This document shows, one piece after another, positions 1 through 6,578 of a stretch of 50,845 nucleotides of DNA. Source of the stretch: a virus; the IMG/VR virus record IMGVR_UViG_3300047562_003060, positions 1 through 50,845 of that record; one strand, 5' to 3'. The first letter of the stretch is position 1; each line of letters starts with the position of its first letter. The notes below the pieces were generated by a model that saw nothing but the letters and a program-made list of their open reading frames with translations, did not search any database and was not told where the DNA came from. Both the position numbers and the translations under genes were made by a program.

Positions 1-13
1 GGGACATAGTGAT

Positions 14-421
14 ATGGAAGCACTTCGCTATACTGAAGAAGAACTGAATGCGATGTGCGACAAGGCAGAATCAGACCAAGAGAAAGAAAAGTGCCGTGAG
101 TATAACCTGCGGGAAGCAGAGTATTATGATAAGCGAGCACAACTTGATATGAACTCGACTTATGATGAGATGATTTCTGCTGGTTATACTTTGACCGATG
201 ATGGTTTTTGGATTCCACCTCAGAAAGAAGAAACAGTAAAGAAGTGGGTACTTCCAACTGATGTTGATGGACTGACTGGTGATGTAATTGTAAATCTTCC
301 TGATGATCTTCTTGAAGCAGCGAATCTGAAAGAGGGTGACTATGTAGAATGGATCGACAATGGTGATGGATCTTACATTATGAAAAAAGTAACTCAACCA
401 CTTGGAATGGAGGAATGTTGA
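14..421 (+). CDS. Small protein with C-terminal AbrB-like domain
   Basis: The product has 135 residues. Its first ~70 are charged and probably helical. Residues ~80-130 look like a SpoVT/AbrB swapped-hairpin domain: a strand with TGD, then VNLPDDLLEAANLKEGDYVEW and an NGDGS turn before the last strand. Such domains bind DNA as dimers, usually as transition regulators or antitoxins; the role here is inferred from fold resemblance only. A shorter relative of the same type lies at 22716-22892. The gene stops in a four-base overlap with the next one, so the two are probably co-translated. The start is the only ATG near the window edge, and an upstream extension cannot be excluded. Confidence 0.8.
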   Translation: MEALRYTEEELNAMCDKAESDQEKEKCREYNLREAEYYDKRAQLDMNSTYDEMISAGYTLTDDGFWIPPQKEETVKKWVLPTDVDGLTGDVIVNLPDDLLEAANLKEGDYVEWIDNGDGSYIMKKVTQPLGMEEC

Positions 422-645
422 TGGCGTTATCACAATCTGTTGAAGAATCATTGAAAGAAGCAGAAGCATCTTTACGAAACGCATTAGCATACGCTGCTCG
501 TCAAGAACGCCCGATGGTATGTTCAGTGATTGCCGATCTTATCAGTCGTATTGAAACTCTACAAACGACTGATTCTCTACTTGATAAACTTGAGAATCGT
601 AAACCAGGAGACTCTGGATTTTTTGGAAACATTTTTGGAGAATGA
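421..645 (+). CDS. Small helical protein, unknown function
   Basis: This 74-residue protein overlaps the previous stop (TGATG). An ATG at 415 is in frame, but GGAGG at 409-413 is 7 bases from the ATG at 421 and only 1 from 415, so 421 is chosen. The N-terminal half is helical with alternating Glu/Ala and there are no membrane segments. The tail is polar and ends in a Gly/Phe-rich stretch. No family is recognised. It sits in a run of co-directional, overlapping small genes of the kind that fill accessory regions of cyanophage genomes. Confidence 0.75.
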   Translation: MALSQSVEESLKEAEASLRNALAYAARQERPMVCSVIADLISRIETLQTTDSLLDKLENRKPGDSGFFGNIFGE

Positions 646-1022
646 TGACTGAAAAGCAACCTAATGAATTTGGTAAAGCAATGCAGGAGTGGTGGGATTC
701 TGATTCCTTTAAAGAACTTCAAAAAGCAAATAAAGAAGCAAAAGAAAGGGCAGTAGGAAAGTATTTTATGCTTTCTGAAGAAGATAAACTTGATATGATT
801 CAGGCAATCTGCTATATTATGTGTAAGGCAGAAAGTGAGGGAACTTCACATCGGGGTCTTATGGATGCTTTGGGCATTTATCCTGCTGGTTTCTGGGTAG
901 ATCATCTTATGGATGTTCATAATGCTCTCTGGTCTTATTATCACGACAAGAAACAAGAGCAAGAATTGAAAGATGATTTAGATTCCCTTAAAAATTTTAT
1001 CAATGAACGATCCAAAATGTAA
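645..1022 (+). CDS. Conserved cyanophage-type hypothetical protein
   Basis: A 125-residue acidic, helical protein. The core, with YPAGFWVDHLMDVHNALWSYY around residues 83-103, is Trp- and His-rich and resembles small conserved cyanophage proteins known to me only as hypotheticals. Two adjacent ATGs are possible. The second is preferred because GGAG at 637-640 leaves 4 bases before it and only 1 before the first. The C-terminus overlaps the next gene by 20 bases in another frame. No catalytic motif is visible. Confidence 0.75.
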   Translation: MTEKQPNEFGKAMQEWWDSDSFKELQKANKEAKERAVGKYFMLSEEDKLDMIQAICYIMCKAESEGTSHRGLMDALGIYPAGFWVDHLMDVHNALWSYYHDKKQEQELKDDLDSLKNFINERSKM

Positions 1023-1512
1023 AAGATTTCATAGAAAATATGAAAACTTTAGTTTATGTGTTAATATTGGAGAAAAGGGTTACGTTCTAGCAGAACATCC
1101 AAATGAAAGATATACTATTTTTTATTATGTAATCTATGGATCTGGACTTTTTGGAAAAGTATTTGACGTGGAAAATCCTATAATTTTAGACTCTAAAAAA
1201 AGTAAGATCTTCGATGTACAACATTATATTAATGATAAGGTTTTATTTGAGGCAACTGAAGATTTTTACATCATTGGATTTAATACTCTAGATAAAAATA
1301 TTAAATGGAAATACTTTTTACTGAACCAAGAAACAAAAAAAGTTAAATCTGAATATTCAAAGTCATATTTGGTTTGTTTGAATGGAAAACCTTTAATTAA
1401 TAATTATGAGTTTAAAAGATATGATTATTCTTCATTATTGAAGAATAAAGAATATGAATGTGAGATAAAAGAAAAAGATGTTATAATTATCTTTAGTCAA
1501 ATTGATTCTTAA
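1003..1512 (+). CDS. Hypothetical protein, possible cupin-like beta fold
   Basis: The product has 169 residues and is rich in beta-branched and aromatic residues, with evenly spaced hydrophobic strands suggesting an all-beta, perhaps cupin-like, barrel. No HxD or HxH metal site is obvious, so the function is unknown. It overlaps the preceding gene by 20 bases and ends immediately before the dioxygenase-like gene at 1514, so the two are probably translated together and could act as partners. It is more AT-rich than its upstream neighbours. The cupin idea rests on strand pattern alone. Confidence 0.65.
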   Translation: MNDPKCKRFHRKYENFSLCVNIGEKGYVLAEHPNERYTIFYYVIYGSGLFGKVFDVENPIILDSKKSKIFDVQHYINDKVLFEATEDFYIIGFNTLDKNIKWKYFLLNQETKKVKSEYSKSYLVCLNGKPLINNYEFKRYDYSSLLKNKEYECEIKEKDVIIIFSQIDS

Positions 1513-1513
1513 A

Positions 1514-1996
1514 ATGATCAAGAAGAATGATTTAATTCTCATTTATGAATGGGCAAAGAAAACAAAGTTTCCTCTTAAAAAAGCACCAACCTCCAATGGA
1601 TATGCAAATAAAGACATTTATAGTTCACCGTTTAAGAGTGTTATAAAAACAATTATAATTCGCAAAAAATTAATGACTGAAGAAGTTTTTAATATTATGA
1701 GTAATGATGATATTTTGTATGCAACATATTCATTGTTTGAAGGAGGGACAATATTAATTCCTCATAGAGATCCAAATGTGTATAAAGAACCCTATAAAAG
1801 AATTCAAATTCCTTTAACTATTCCAAATAAAGAACAATGTTATATGACCTGGAATGGGCAAAAAATTCATTGGGAAGAAGGCGTTCCTCAAATATTTCCA
1901 GTAATGGATGTTATCCATGATGGTGGAAATCTTTCAGATAAACCAATGGAGTTTATTATGATTGATGTTAAGAAATCAACAATGGTTGAAATATAA
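1514..1996 (+). CDS. Aspartyl/asparaginyl beta-hydroxylase-like Fe(II)/2OG dioxygenase
   Basis: This 160-residue protein resembles the Asp/Asn beta-hydroxylase family (2-oxoglutarate- and Fe(II)-dependent oxygenases). Visible family marks are GGTILIPHRD (His84 and Asp86, the HxD metal pair), KRIQIPL (Arg96, as in the RxHxPL strand), a Trp/Gly turn at 113-123, and VIHDGGNLSDKP with His135 as third metal ligand. The Arg that usually binds 2-oxoglutarate, about ten residues further on, is not evident (Lys143 and Met145 lie there), so activity is uncertain. The TTG at 1502 in frame is less likely than this ATG. The substrate is unknown. Confidence 0.7.
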   Translation: MIKKNDLILIYEWAKKTKFPLKKAPTSNGYANKDIYSSPFKSVIKTIIIRKKLMTEEVFNIMSNDDILYATYSLFEGGTILIPHRDPNVYKEPYKRIQIPLTIPNKEQCYMTWNGQKIHWEEGVPQIFPVMDVIHDGGNLSDKPMEFIMIDVKKSTMVEI

Positions 1997-2097
1997 TTAA
2001 ACTAATGAAGATTTGTAACGTGATCCCAAAGAAAACATTAAGTTTCTAGATAGTTATGTATTGAAATGCTAATATTGGGACACATCGCAAAAAACTT

Positions 2098-2274
2098 ATG
2101 ACACTAGCAAAAACTGGAACTAAAAATCTCTCTCAAGAAGAATGGAATGAACTTGTAGCACTTAAAGATGCTATAACTTATTCTCCTCAGACAGTTTCTG
2201 CTCAAAAAATGGAAAAATTTACTGAACTGATGGTTCGATCTCTTGAAGGTAAGGGTGATTGCACACCACGATAA
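2098..2274 (+). CDS. Small conserved cyanophage-type protein
   Basis: A 58-residue protein with a helical pattern typical of a small cyanophage family: an LSQEEWNELVALKDAI helix, a short loop, then KMEKFTELMVRSLEGKGD. No function is known to me. The start ATG follows about 100 bases of AT-rich spacer after the dioxygenase-like gene, so it may have its own promoter there, but no clean -35/-10 pair is visible. It ends just before the AAATAAATA sequence upstream of cp12. Confidence 0.75.
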   Translation: MTLAKTGTKNLSQEEWNELVALKDAITYSPQTVSAQKMEKFTELMVRSLEGKGDCTPR

Positions 2275-2282
2275 AATAAATA
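2275..2282 (+). promoter_or_regulatory. Possible T4-type late promoter before cp12
   Basis: AATAAATA lies 21 bases upstream of the cp12 start. It resembles the TATAAATA late motif recognised by the T4 gp55 sigma factor, but lacks the TATA/CATA 5' part seen before the structural genes. Weak call, made from position and partial match. Confidence 0.3.
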
Positions 2283-2303
2283 TTATTATCACATTACAAA
2301 ACT

Positions 2304-2516
2304 ATGGAAAACATCGATCAACACATCCAAAAAGACGTAGAAATTTTGAATGATCCACAAACTTCTCCACAAGCAAGAAGGCATACTGAGGAAGAGTTAG
2401 AAGCACTTAAAGTATATAAAGAACATCATCCTGAAGATTCACACGATCCAACACCATTAGAACTTTATTGTGATGCGAACCCTAATGCTCTTGAGTGTAG
2501 AGTTTATGATGACTGA
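2304..2516 (+). CDS. cp12: CP12-like Calvin cycle inhibitor (auxiliary metabolic gene)
   Basis: The 70-residue product ends in the CP12 signature: LELYCDANPNALECRVYDD at residues 52-70, with Cys56 and Cys65 eight residues apart. In cyanobacteria CP12 joins glyceraldehyde-3-phosphate dehydrogenase and phosphoribulokinase into an inactive complex. T4-like cyanophages are known to carry it, and the accepted view is that it slows the Calvin cycle so carbon feeds NADPH and nucleotide synthesis. The GAPDH-binding C-terminus is intact here. The N-terminal Cys pair of full-length CP12 is absent and the AWD_VEE core motif is not clear. The gene has its own spacer upstream and a strong hairpin downstream, so it may be a single-gene unit. 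Confidence 0.9.
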   Translation: MENIDQHIQKDVEILNDPQTSPQARRHTEEELEALKVYKEHHPEDSHDPTPLELYCDANPNALECRVYDD

Positions 2517-2540
2517 GGATGGTTTCTAAACTGTCACATT

Positions 2541-2570
2541 GGGTCTCCTGGTTCTCTGGGAGACCCTTTA
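2541..2570 (+). terminator. Intrinsic terminator after cp12
   Basis: GGGTCTCC (2541-2548) pairs with GGAGACCC (2559-2566) around a 10-base loop, followed by TTTA. It is placed 24 bases after the cp12 stop. The T tract is short. Confidence 0.7.
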
Positions 2571-2596
2571 TGATATGAGTAGTTCAAAAAAACCAA

Positions 2597-2665
2597 ATGA
2601 CCATCACCATCTCCTATGTTCTTGAGGATGCAGAGTGCATCTTATCAAATCTCTACAATCTATGA
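2597..2665 (+). CDS. Possible 22-residue leader peptide
   Basis: A short frame starting ATGACC and ending in a TGA that overlaps the start of the secreted protein at 2662 (ATGA). The overlap fits translational coupling, but the frame is too short to support by composition alone. It could equally be noncoding spacer between the cp12 terminator and the next gene. Confidence 0.25.
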   Translation: MTITISYVLEDAECILSNLYNL

Positions 2666-2889
2666 AAACTTTACTTCTTCTTTCTCTTACGTTTCTACCC
2701 TTACCAGTGTCTGCAATTACTTGGGGAGAGTTCTGGGCACCATTTACCTATGATCGCGTTCCAAGAAGATACTATGAACCAATATGTCGTCGTCGGGTCT
2801 ATCGTGAAGAATATGTTCCTGGTGATCGGTGGAATCCAGGATATGTGAGATCATGGTCTGAGTGGATTTCTGTTCCTTGTGATTATTGA
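2662..2889 (+). CDS. Small exported protein, unknown function
   Basis: A 75-residue protein with a clear signal peptide: MK followed by a Leu-rich segment to about residue 16, then a PVSA-I cleavage site near 18/19. The mature part is short, rich in Arg, Tyr and Trp, and has two Cys (in EPICRRR and VPCDY) that could form a disulphide in the periplasm. An in-frame GTG at 2635 would add nine residues before the signal peptide and is rejected. No family is recognised. It ends in an ATGA overlap with a short frame and lies upstream of a SprT-like protease gene. Confidence 0.75.
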   Translation: MKTLLLLSLTFLPLPVSAITWGEFWAPFTYDRVPRRYYEPICRRRVYREEYVPGDRWNPGYVRSWSEWISVPCDY

Positions 2890-3023
2890 TGACTAAAACT
2901 GACAAACTCATCTTCATTTCTTCTTTTCTTTGGTTTTTGCATTGGAGTCAATGTCTTACATTCAAACTTTTGGTTATGGGTATCGAAAGCGTCTCTGTGA
3001 AAACGTTACCTCTTGGTTTCTAA
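2889..3023 (+). CDS. Short hydrophobic frame overlapping the SprT-like gene
   Basis: A 44-residue frame starts in an ATGA overlap with the preceding stop and has one hydrophobic segment (FISSFLWFLHW). Its second half is read out of frame across the first 24 codons of the SprT-like gene, which argues that only the 5' part is native. It may be the remnant of a small membrane protein truncated by a frameshift, or chance. Confidence 0.25.
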   Translation: MTKTDKLIFISSFLWFLHWSQCLTFKLLVMGIESVSVKTLPLGF

Positions 3024-3427
3024 ATCGATTTTTTCCACGTCATAAGATTTACGTTGATATTCTTCATCGTGGTCTGAATCGTGAACATGTTTATGGGTAT
3101 TGTGACGTTGTAGGGGAAACTTATCGTCCTCGTGAGTTTTTGATTGAACTGAATACTTATATGGATGATGAGTTGTACACAAAAACTCTTTTGCATGAAT
3201 TAACTCACCTGCGACAGTGGGTGAATGGTTCTTTGAAGCTTCGCTATGGAAAAATGTGTTATTGTCAAGAACCCGTTGAAAACTACAGTTATGAAGATCA
3301 ACCACATGAAATAGAGGCGCGAGAGCAGGAAGAAATTCTGTATGTGGAGTTTTTATTTGATAATAAGGGGGGATCAGTTTCACAAGTGGCACAGTCCTTT
3401 TCAAATCGTTTGATGCAACCACTATAG
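2951..3427 (+). CDS. SprT-like zinc metalloprotease-fold protein
   Basis: A 158-residue protein with a zincin active-site helix, LLHELTHLRQW (His82, Glu83, His86), as in SprT-like proteins. A downstream QPHEIEARE segment around residues 118-124 probably supplies the third zinc ligand. Two close Cys (CYC, 103 and 105) are also present. SprT-like domains occur in many cyanophages. Their eukaryotic relative Spartan removes DNA-protein crosslinks, but no substrate is established for the phage forms. The ATG at 2951 has GGAG 4 bases upstream, and is preferred to the TTG at 2930. Confidence 0.8.
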   Translation: MSYIQTFGYGYRKRLCENVTSWFLNRFFPRHKIYVDILHRGLNREHVYGYCDVVGETYRPREFLIELNTYMDDELYTKTLLHELTHLRQWVNGSLKLRYGKMCYCQEPVENYSYEDQPHEIEAREQEEILYVEFLFDNKGGSVSQVAQSFSNRLMQPL

Positions 3428-3451
3428 TGTGTCAGTAGTCAACTTACTACT

Positions 3452-3598
3452 ATGAAACCTTCTTATTTTATTATTTTCTTCATCGGTATTGTTTGTGGAT
3501 GGGGAATTTATCAATTTGAAACTAAAAGTTCCTCTCTCAGATATGATCAACCTTCTGTTTGTGAAGTTCTTGGCAAAAATCACCCAGAATGCAAATGA
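3452..3598 (+). CDS. Small single-pass membrane protein
   Basis: 48 residues: residues ~4-20 form a hydrophobic helix (YFIIFFIGIVCGWGIY), followed by a short polar tail with two Cys (SVCEVLGKNHPECK) that could pair if periplasmic. The stop overlaps the start of the next gene. No homologue is recognised. It belongs to the run of small overlapping genes downstream of the protease. Confidence 0.6.
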   Translation: MKPSYFIIFFIGIVCGWGIYQFETKSSSLRYDQPSVCEVLGKNHPECK

Positions 3599-3798
3599 AT
3601 GACGAAGAAATTCAAGAGTTTTTAAATGCTTTTGATGATTTTATGAAACACGCAGAAATGGAAGAGTTTAAGTTTGTTCAACGATCAGAGTATGATCGTT
3701 ATCAAAAGGAAAGTAAAATGGCAATTGAAATGGAAATTGAACAAAAAGCGGCAGAGCTTGAAGTAACTGTTGACTATTACATTGCAGAATTCATGTGA
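3595..3798 (+). CDS. Small acidic coiled-coil-like protein
   Basis: 67 residues, almost entirely helical and acidic, rich in Glu, Lys and Met with heptad-like spacing in the second half (KMAIEMEIEQKAAELE). The ATG at 3595 overlaps the previous stop; an earlier in-frame ATG at 3589 lies two codons upstream. The function is unknown. It overlaps the next start by one base (TGATG). Confidence 0.7.
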   Translation: MNDEEIQEFLNAFDDFMKHAEMEEFKFVQRSEYDRYQKESKMAIEMEIEQKAAELEVTVDYYIAEFM

Positions 3799-3977
3799 TG
3801 GATAGACATATTAAGTTAGTTCTTGCTCTCCAACAAACTGAAAACATCTACGAACTCTTAAAAGATGGGGAGTATGCTGGATTCTTTTCATCTCATCTTC
3901 TTCCGATTAAATTTGAAATTGAACGTCAATTGGTTTGCTTGACAAACACAAACAACTATTCTAAAATTGATGAGTAA
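3798..3977 (+). CDS. Conserved cyanophage-type hypothetical protein
   Basis: 59 residues. The pattern MDRHIKLVLALQQTENIYEL, then LKDGEYAGFF and LLPIKFEIERQL, matches a small cyanophage family I know only as hypothetical. The start overlaps the previous stop; a GTG one codon upstream is in frame but not needed. The protein is helical and soluble, with no motif indicating activity. Confidence 0.75.
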   Translation: MDRHIKLVLALQQTENIYELLKDGEYAGFFSSHLLPIKFEIERQLVCLTNTNNYSKIDE

Positions 3978-4221
3978 TCTAACACAAGAAATGAAGTATC
4001 TTTACATTGTCACTTACTGGGTTCCCTTTCCTTCTTCGGAGTATGGTGGCACAATCAGTCTAATTGCAGAATCTGATGCAGAGGCATTTGAGATTCTTTC
4101 CAATTCCGATGATTTTGACGATAGTTACACAGATCGCATCATGGAGCGGGTGGTAAATGCTCATAAGTTTGCTCTGGCAAATGAAGAGAAATCCCGTATT
4201 GTTGATATTTTCATTACGTGA
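3970..4221 (+). CDS. Hypothetical protein
   Basis: 83 residues, overlapping the previous gene by 8 bases. The compact core looks like a small alpha/beta domain: YLYIVTYWVPF, then a Gly-containing turn, ISLIAESDAEAFEIL, then an acidic loop and a helix. The SDAEAFEIL part recalls small domains in which a strand is followed by an Ala-rich helix, but this is no basis for a function. An in-frame ATG at 3991 would remove seven residues. Confidence 0.7.
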   Translation: MSNLTQEMKYLYIVTYWVPFPSSEYGGTISLIAESDAEAFEILSNSDDFDDSYTDRIMERVVNAHKFALANEEKSRIVDIFIT

Positions 4222-4224
4222 TTT

Positions 4225-4467
4225 ATGAAATACGAACCACAGATCAACGATTATGTAATATGGAACAACGGCAAAGGCGTTGAGGGGTGGGTTTATTTTA
4301 AATGTAAGGAATATATTACAATAGAAAAGTCAATACGTCCAAAAGATTGTGAAAATCTACAAGCATGTTGCCTACACGCCAACGAACGATTACTTGTTCT
4401 TTGTTATAAACCTCAATGGAATCAATTAGATCATGTCAGATCAAGAGAATCAATCTATGAAACCTAA
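4225..4467 (+). CDS. Conserved cyanophage-type hypothetical, small beta domain
   Basis: 80 residues. The core NDYVIWNNGKGVEGWVYFKC followed by EYITIE and a Cys-rich stretch (CENLQACCLHANERLLVLC) suggests a small SH3-like beta barrel, possibly metal-binding through its Cys residues. This resembles conserved but uncharacterised cyanophage proteins. The gene starts four bases after the preceding stop and its 3' end overlaps the following membrane-protein gene. Confidence 0.75.
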   Translation: MKYEPQINDYVIWNNGKGVEGWVYFKCKEYITIEKSIRPKDCENLQACCLHANERLLVLCYKPQWNQLDHVRSRESIYET

Positions 4468-4729
4468 AAGTCCTTGGAGGTGGTGGGCAAAAGCATTGGG
4501 AGAAAAAGCATCAAAATGTGACAAGGAATCAGATAGAGTTGCAATTATTCGCACTGTTATCTTTGCAACTTATCTGATTACCAACTGTTTCATTATTGCT
4601 GGAGTAATTCGACAATGGAATAAGCAAACAACAATTGAAATCTTTATTGAAAGTCCTCATGAAGTACCAAGTAATTTACTTAAAGCCCAAGAAGAAAATG
4701 GTTTCCAAGCAAATCGCAACTTTTTATAA
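4457..4729 (+). CDS. Single-pass membrane protein of cyanophage type
   Basis: 90 residues from this start; an ATG at 4433 would add eight. The order of segments is SPWRWWAKALGEKAS near the N-terminus, an acidic-basic linker ending in DRVAIIRT, one transmembrane helix (FATYLITNCFIIAGVI), and a soluble tail. This layout is familiar from conserved cyanophage membrane proteins without a known function. The shorter form is preferred because it reduces overlap with the preceding gene to 11 bases and starts at the conserved part. Confidence 0.7.
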   Translation: MKPKSPWRWWAKALGEKASKCDKESDRVAIIRTVIFATYLITNCFIIAGVIRQWNKQTTIEIFIESPHEVPSNLLKAQEENGFQANRNFL

Positions 4730-4808
4730 AATTGAAGACGCTTCAATGTGGGAAAAGCATGTCATTCAACAAGGATGCACCAACGTTGAAATTGTGCCAG
4801 TTTTTTAA
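4698..4808 (+). CDS. 36-residue conserved-looking peptide
   Basis: A short frame (MVSKQIATFYKIEDASMWEK, then HVIQQGCTNVEIVPVF) overlaps the end of the membrane-protein gene. The strand-helix-strand pattern and codon use look real, and similar small peptides recur in cyanophages. It is followed by a short inverted repeat (AAGTG/CACTT, 4807-4822). Confidence 0.6.
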   Translation: MVSKQIATFYKIEDASMWEKHVIQQGCTNVEIVPVF

Positions 4809-4913
4809 GTGGCACATCACTTCGTCAATATCAGACCAAATGCCTTACAATACATTTGTTGATTGAGGAAACCCTTGACACTGACTGAAGAAACTGGAGA
4901 AAACTATTGTGAT

Positions 4914-5117
4914 ATGAAACCTATCACGATAGAATTTACCTTTGAAGAGCATGATCTTCTGAATTTTATTCTATGTCATGCTGTTGATGGAATGGATCTT
5001 GCTGTTCCCTGCATTTATGATCTTCCTGAAGACTCTGAAATTCGGCAGCGTTATGAAATGCTTGAACACATGAAAAATCACTCCTATTCCCTCTGGGCAC
5101 AACGATTTGGTAACTAA
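4914..5117 (+). CDS. Hypothetical protein
   Basis: 67 residues from the ATG at 4914. The TTG-initiated extension to 4863 is rejected because it runs through spacer containing promoter-like words (TACAAT at 4846-4851, TTGACA at 4875-4880, though without a well-spaced partner). The protein has a strand (PITIEFTFEEHDLL) followed by helices and a conserved-looking ending, SYSLWAQRFGN. No function is recognised. It probably begins a unit that includes the three membrane proteins downstream. Confidence 0.7.
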   Translation: MKPITIEFTFEEHDLLNFILCHAVDGMDLAVPCIYDLPEDSEIRQRYEMLEHMKNHSYSLWAQRFGN

Positions 5118-5120
5118 TTT

Positions 5121-5312
5121 ATGAAAAACTCTACTGCTATTGGTGTTGCTTTTGGGATTCTTGTTCTTGTTACTGCAGGACTATTCTTACAAGCATGGAT
5201 TCTTGGTATTATTCTGTCTTGGTTTAGTGTCTCACTGACATTCTGGCAGAATCTTTTGATTATTGTTCTTGCTAATATGATTACTTATAACTCTGGAGGT
5301 TCTACAAAATGA
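5121..5312 (+). CDS. Small two-helix membrane protein
   Basis: 63 residues with two hydrophobic segments (about 6-30 and 37-55) and short polar ends, so an integral membrane protein with both termini on the same side. It starts four bases after the previous stop and overlaps the next start. It lies in a cluster of three consecutive membrane-associated proteins ending with the SPFH-like protein, suggesting a joint role at the cell membrane. No family is recognised. Confidence 0.7.
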   Translation: MKNSTAIGVAFGILVLVTAGLFLQAWILGIILSWFSVSLTFWQNLLIIVLANMITYNSGGSTK

Positions 5313-5431
5313 TTACTACAATTATGGCAGGATTTGCCTTTGGATACTGTGTAATGGACATTATCCAAAACTATCGTGCTCGTCGCACTGTTGATGAACT
5401 ATTGAAATCTACTCTGGAGAATGACAAATGA
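5309..5431 (+). CDS. 40-residue membrane-associated peptide
   Basis: A short frame coupled by ATGA-type overlaps at both ends. The N-terminal half is hydrophobic (TTIMAGFAFGYCVMDII) and the C-terminal half polar. The double overlap and its position between two membrane-protein genes support it as a real gene; the function is unknown. Confidence 0.65.
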   Translation: MITTIMAGFAFGYCVMDIIQNYRARRTVDELLKSTLENDK

Positions 5432-5835
5432 ACAAACAAAACGGATTTATTGATTCTGGCGTTGCTTTAGTTGCTCTTGCTGGTGTGATTGTGATTGCTG
5501 GTCTTGCTTTTGGTCTTCCACAGTATGGTGTGTGGACTAAAACTCTCAGCGGTAAAGCACAACTTCAAGAAGCAGAATATACTCGTCAGGTAGCAGTGCT
5601 TGAGGCACAAGCAAAGAAAGATTCGGCACAACAACTTGCCGATGCTGAAATCATCCGTGCCACTGGTGTTGCTAAGGCAAACCAAATTATTGGTGATTCA
5701 TTGAAGGATAACCGTGAGTATCTTCAGTATCTGTATATTACTGGTCTTGAAGATGGTAGCAAAAATGGTAATGTAACCATCTATGTTCCCACCGAAGGTG
5801 GAATGCCCGTGCCAACACTTCAGATGAACAAGTGA
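5428..5835 (+). CDS. SPFH/prohibitin-like membrane protein
   Basis: 135 residues: an N-terminal transmembrane helix (about 10-30), then a long Ala/Gln/Glu-rich helix (44-86) containing LADAEIIRATGVAKANQII, and a C-terminal NVTIYVPTEGGMPV. The helix with its ATGxAxA pattern and the VPT ending match the region after the band-7 domain of prohibitin-like (SPFH) proteins. The band-7 domain itself is missing, so this is a short form. Similar proteins occur in cyanophages, where a role at the host membrane is only assumed. A terminator follows directly. Confidence 0.7.
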   Translation: MNKQNGFIDSGVALVALAGVIVIAGLAFGLPQYGVWTKTLSGKAQLQEAEYTRQVAVLEAQAKKDSAQQLADAEIIRATGVAKANQIIGDSLKDNREYLQYLYITGLEDGSKNGNVTIYVPTEGGMPVPTLQMNK

Positions 5836-5840
5836 CATAC

Positions 5841-5864
5841 AACCCACTCAAAAAGTGGGTTTTC
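5841..5864 (+). terminator. Intrinsic terminator
   Basis: AACCCACT (5841-5848) pairs with AGTGGGTT (5854-5861) around a 5-base loop and is followed by TTTCT. It sits 5 bases after the SPFH-like gene and separates the membrane-protein group from the HNH gene. Confidence 0.85.
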
Positions 5865-5902
5865 TGATATGATAGATACTCTAGGTAAGTTATAAAAGGT
5901 CG

Positions 5903-6376
5903 ATGCAACACTTACAACTCATACCACATCAAACAGTTCTTGTTCTCAATGCAAGTTATGAACCCATAAATTTTACACAATGGAAAAGAGCAGTAGTTCT
6001 ACTTCTGAAAGAAAAAGCACAAGTTCTTTCATCCAGAGTGATTCGATTGATTGACTATGTTAAAATTCCACTTCGTAAAATCATGTTTCATAAACCAACC
6101 AGAGCACTAATCTATCAACGTGATGATCACACATGTCAGTATTGCGGATCTCAAAAAAGATTAACAATTGATCATGTAATTCCAAAGTCCCGTGGTGGTC
6201 AAGATACATGGGAAAATATGGTTGTGGCATGTTCATCTTGCAATACTAAGAAAGGAAATACACTTCTTGAACAAACTGGTATGAAGTTGAAAAGAACTCC
6301 ACGACCAATGGAAAATAAAATTATTTTGAAACTTTATAAGTCGAATGTTTCGGAATGGAAATCTTATATTTACTAA
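5903..6376 (+). CDS. HNH endonuclease, cyanobacterial type
   Basis: 157 residues. Residues 10-60 (VLVLNASYEPINFTQWKRAVVLLL and on) match the N-terminal part common to cyanobacterial HNH proteins. The nuclease domain follows: CQYC (78-81), TIDHVIPKSRGG with Asp90 and His91, WENMV with Asn105, and CSSCN (110-114), that is, a zinc-bound HNH fold with all expected residues. Such genes in phages may be free-standing homing endonucleases or DNA-processing nucleases. It starts a new unit after the terminator. TATAAAAG a few bases upstream may be part of its promoter. Confidence 0.9.
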   Translation: MQHLQLIPHQTVLVLNASYEPINFTQWKRAVVLLLKEKAQVLSSRVIRLIDYVKIPLRKIMFHKPTRALIYQRDDHTCQYCGSQKRLTIDHVIPKSRGGQDTWENMVVACSSCNTKKGNTLLEQTGMKLKRTPRPMENKIILKLYKSNVSEWKSYIY

Positions 6377-6377
6377 T

Positions 6378-6578
6378 ATGAAAGAATCCGCAGAAAAACT
6401 GATGCAGTCCATTTGGAACGCAAGAAACTCAGGTGAAGACACAGAAGAAAAACTGATCGCTGCCACTTTGACTCTTGCATTAGAAGTCGTTCCGCAGTAT
6501 AATACTCATAACGGCATGGTCGTCATCGACAAAAACGATTTACTGTCTCTCTCCACTGAACTCCGTAATCTAACATGA
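6378..6578 (+). CDS. Hypothetical protein
   Basis: 66 residues, begins two bases after the HNH stop. It is helical: ESAEKLMQSIWNARNS, then an Ala/Leu-rich helix around LIAATLTLALEVV, ending in a short strand and helix. A frame reading upstream to 6345 would overlap the HNH gene and is rejected. It overlaps the next gene by four bases. The function is unknown. Confidence 0.7.
   Translation: MKESAEKLMQSIWNARNSGEDTEEKLIAATLTLALEVVPQYNTHNGMVVIDKNDLLSLSTELRNLT

Noticed and set aside
71-490. Minus-strand open frame of 139 codons at the left edge
   Set aside because: Antisense to the AbrB-like gene and its neighbour, low-complexity hydrophobic product, no promoter or ribosome site.
4846-4880. TACAAT and TTGACA words upstream of 4914 as a promoter
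   Set aside because: They are in the wrong order and no partner box lies at 16-18 bases for either.
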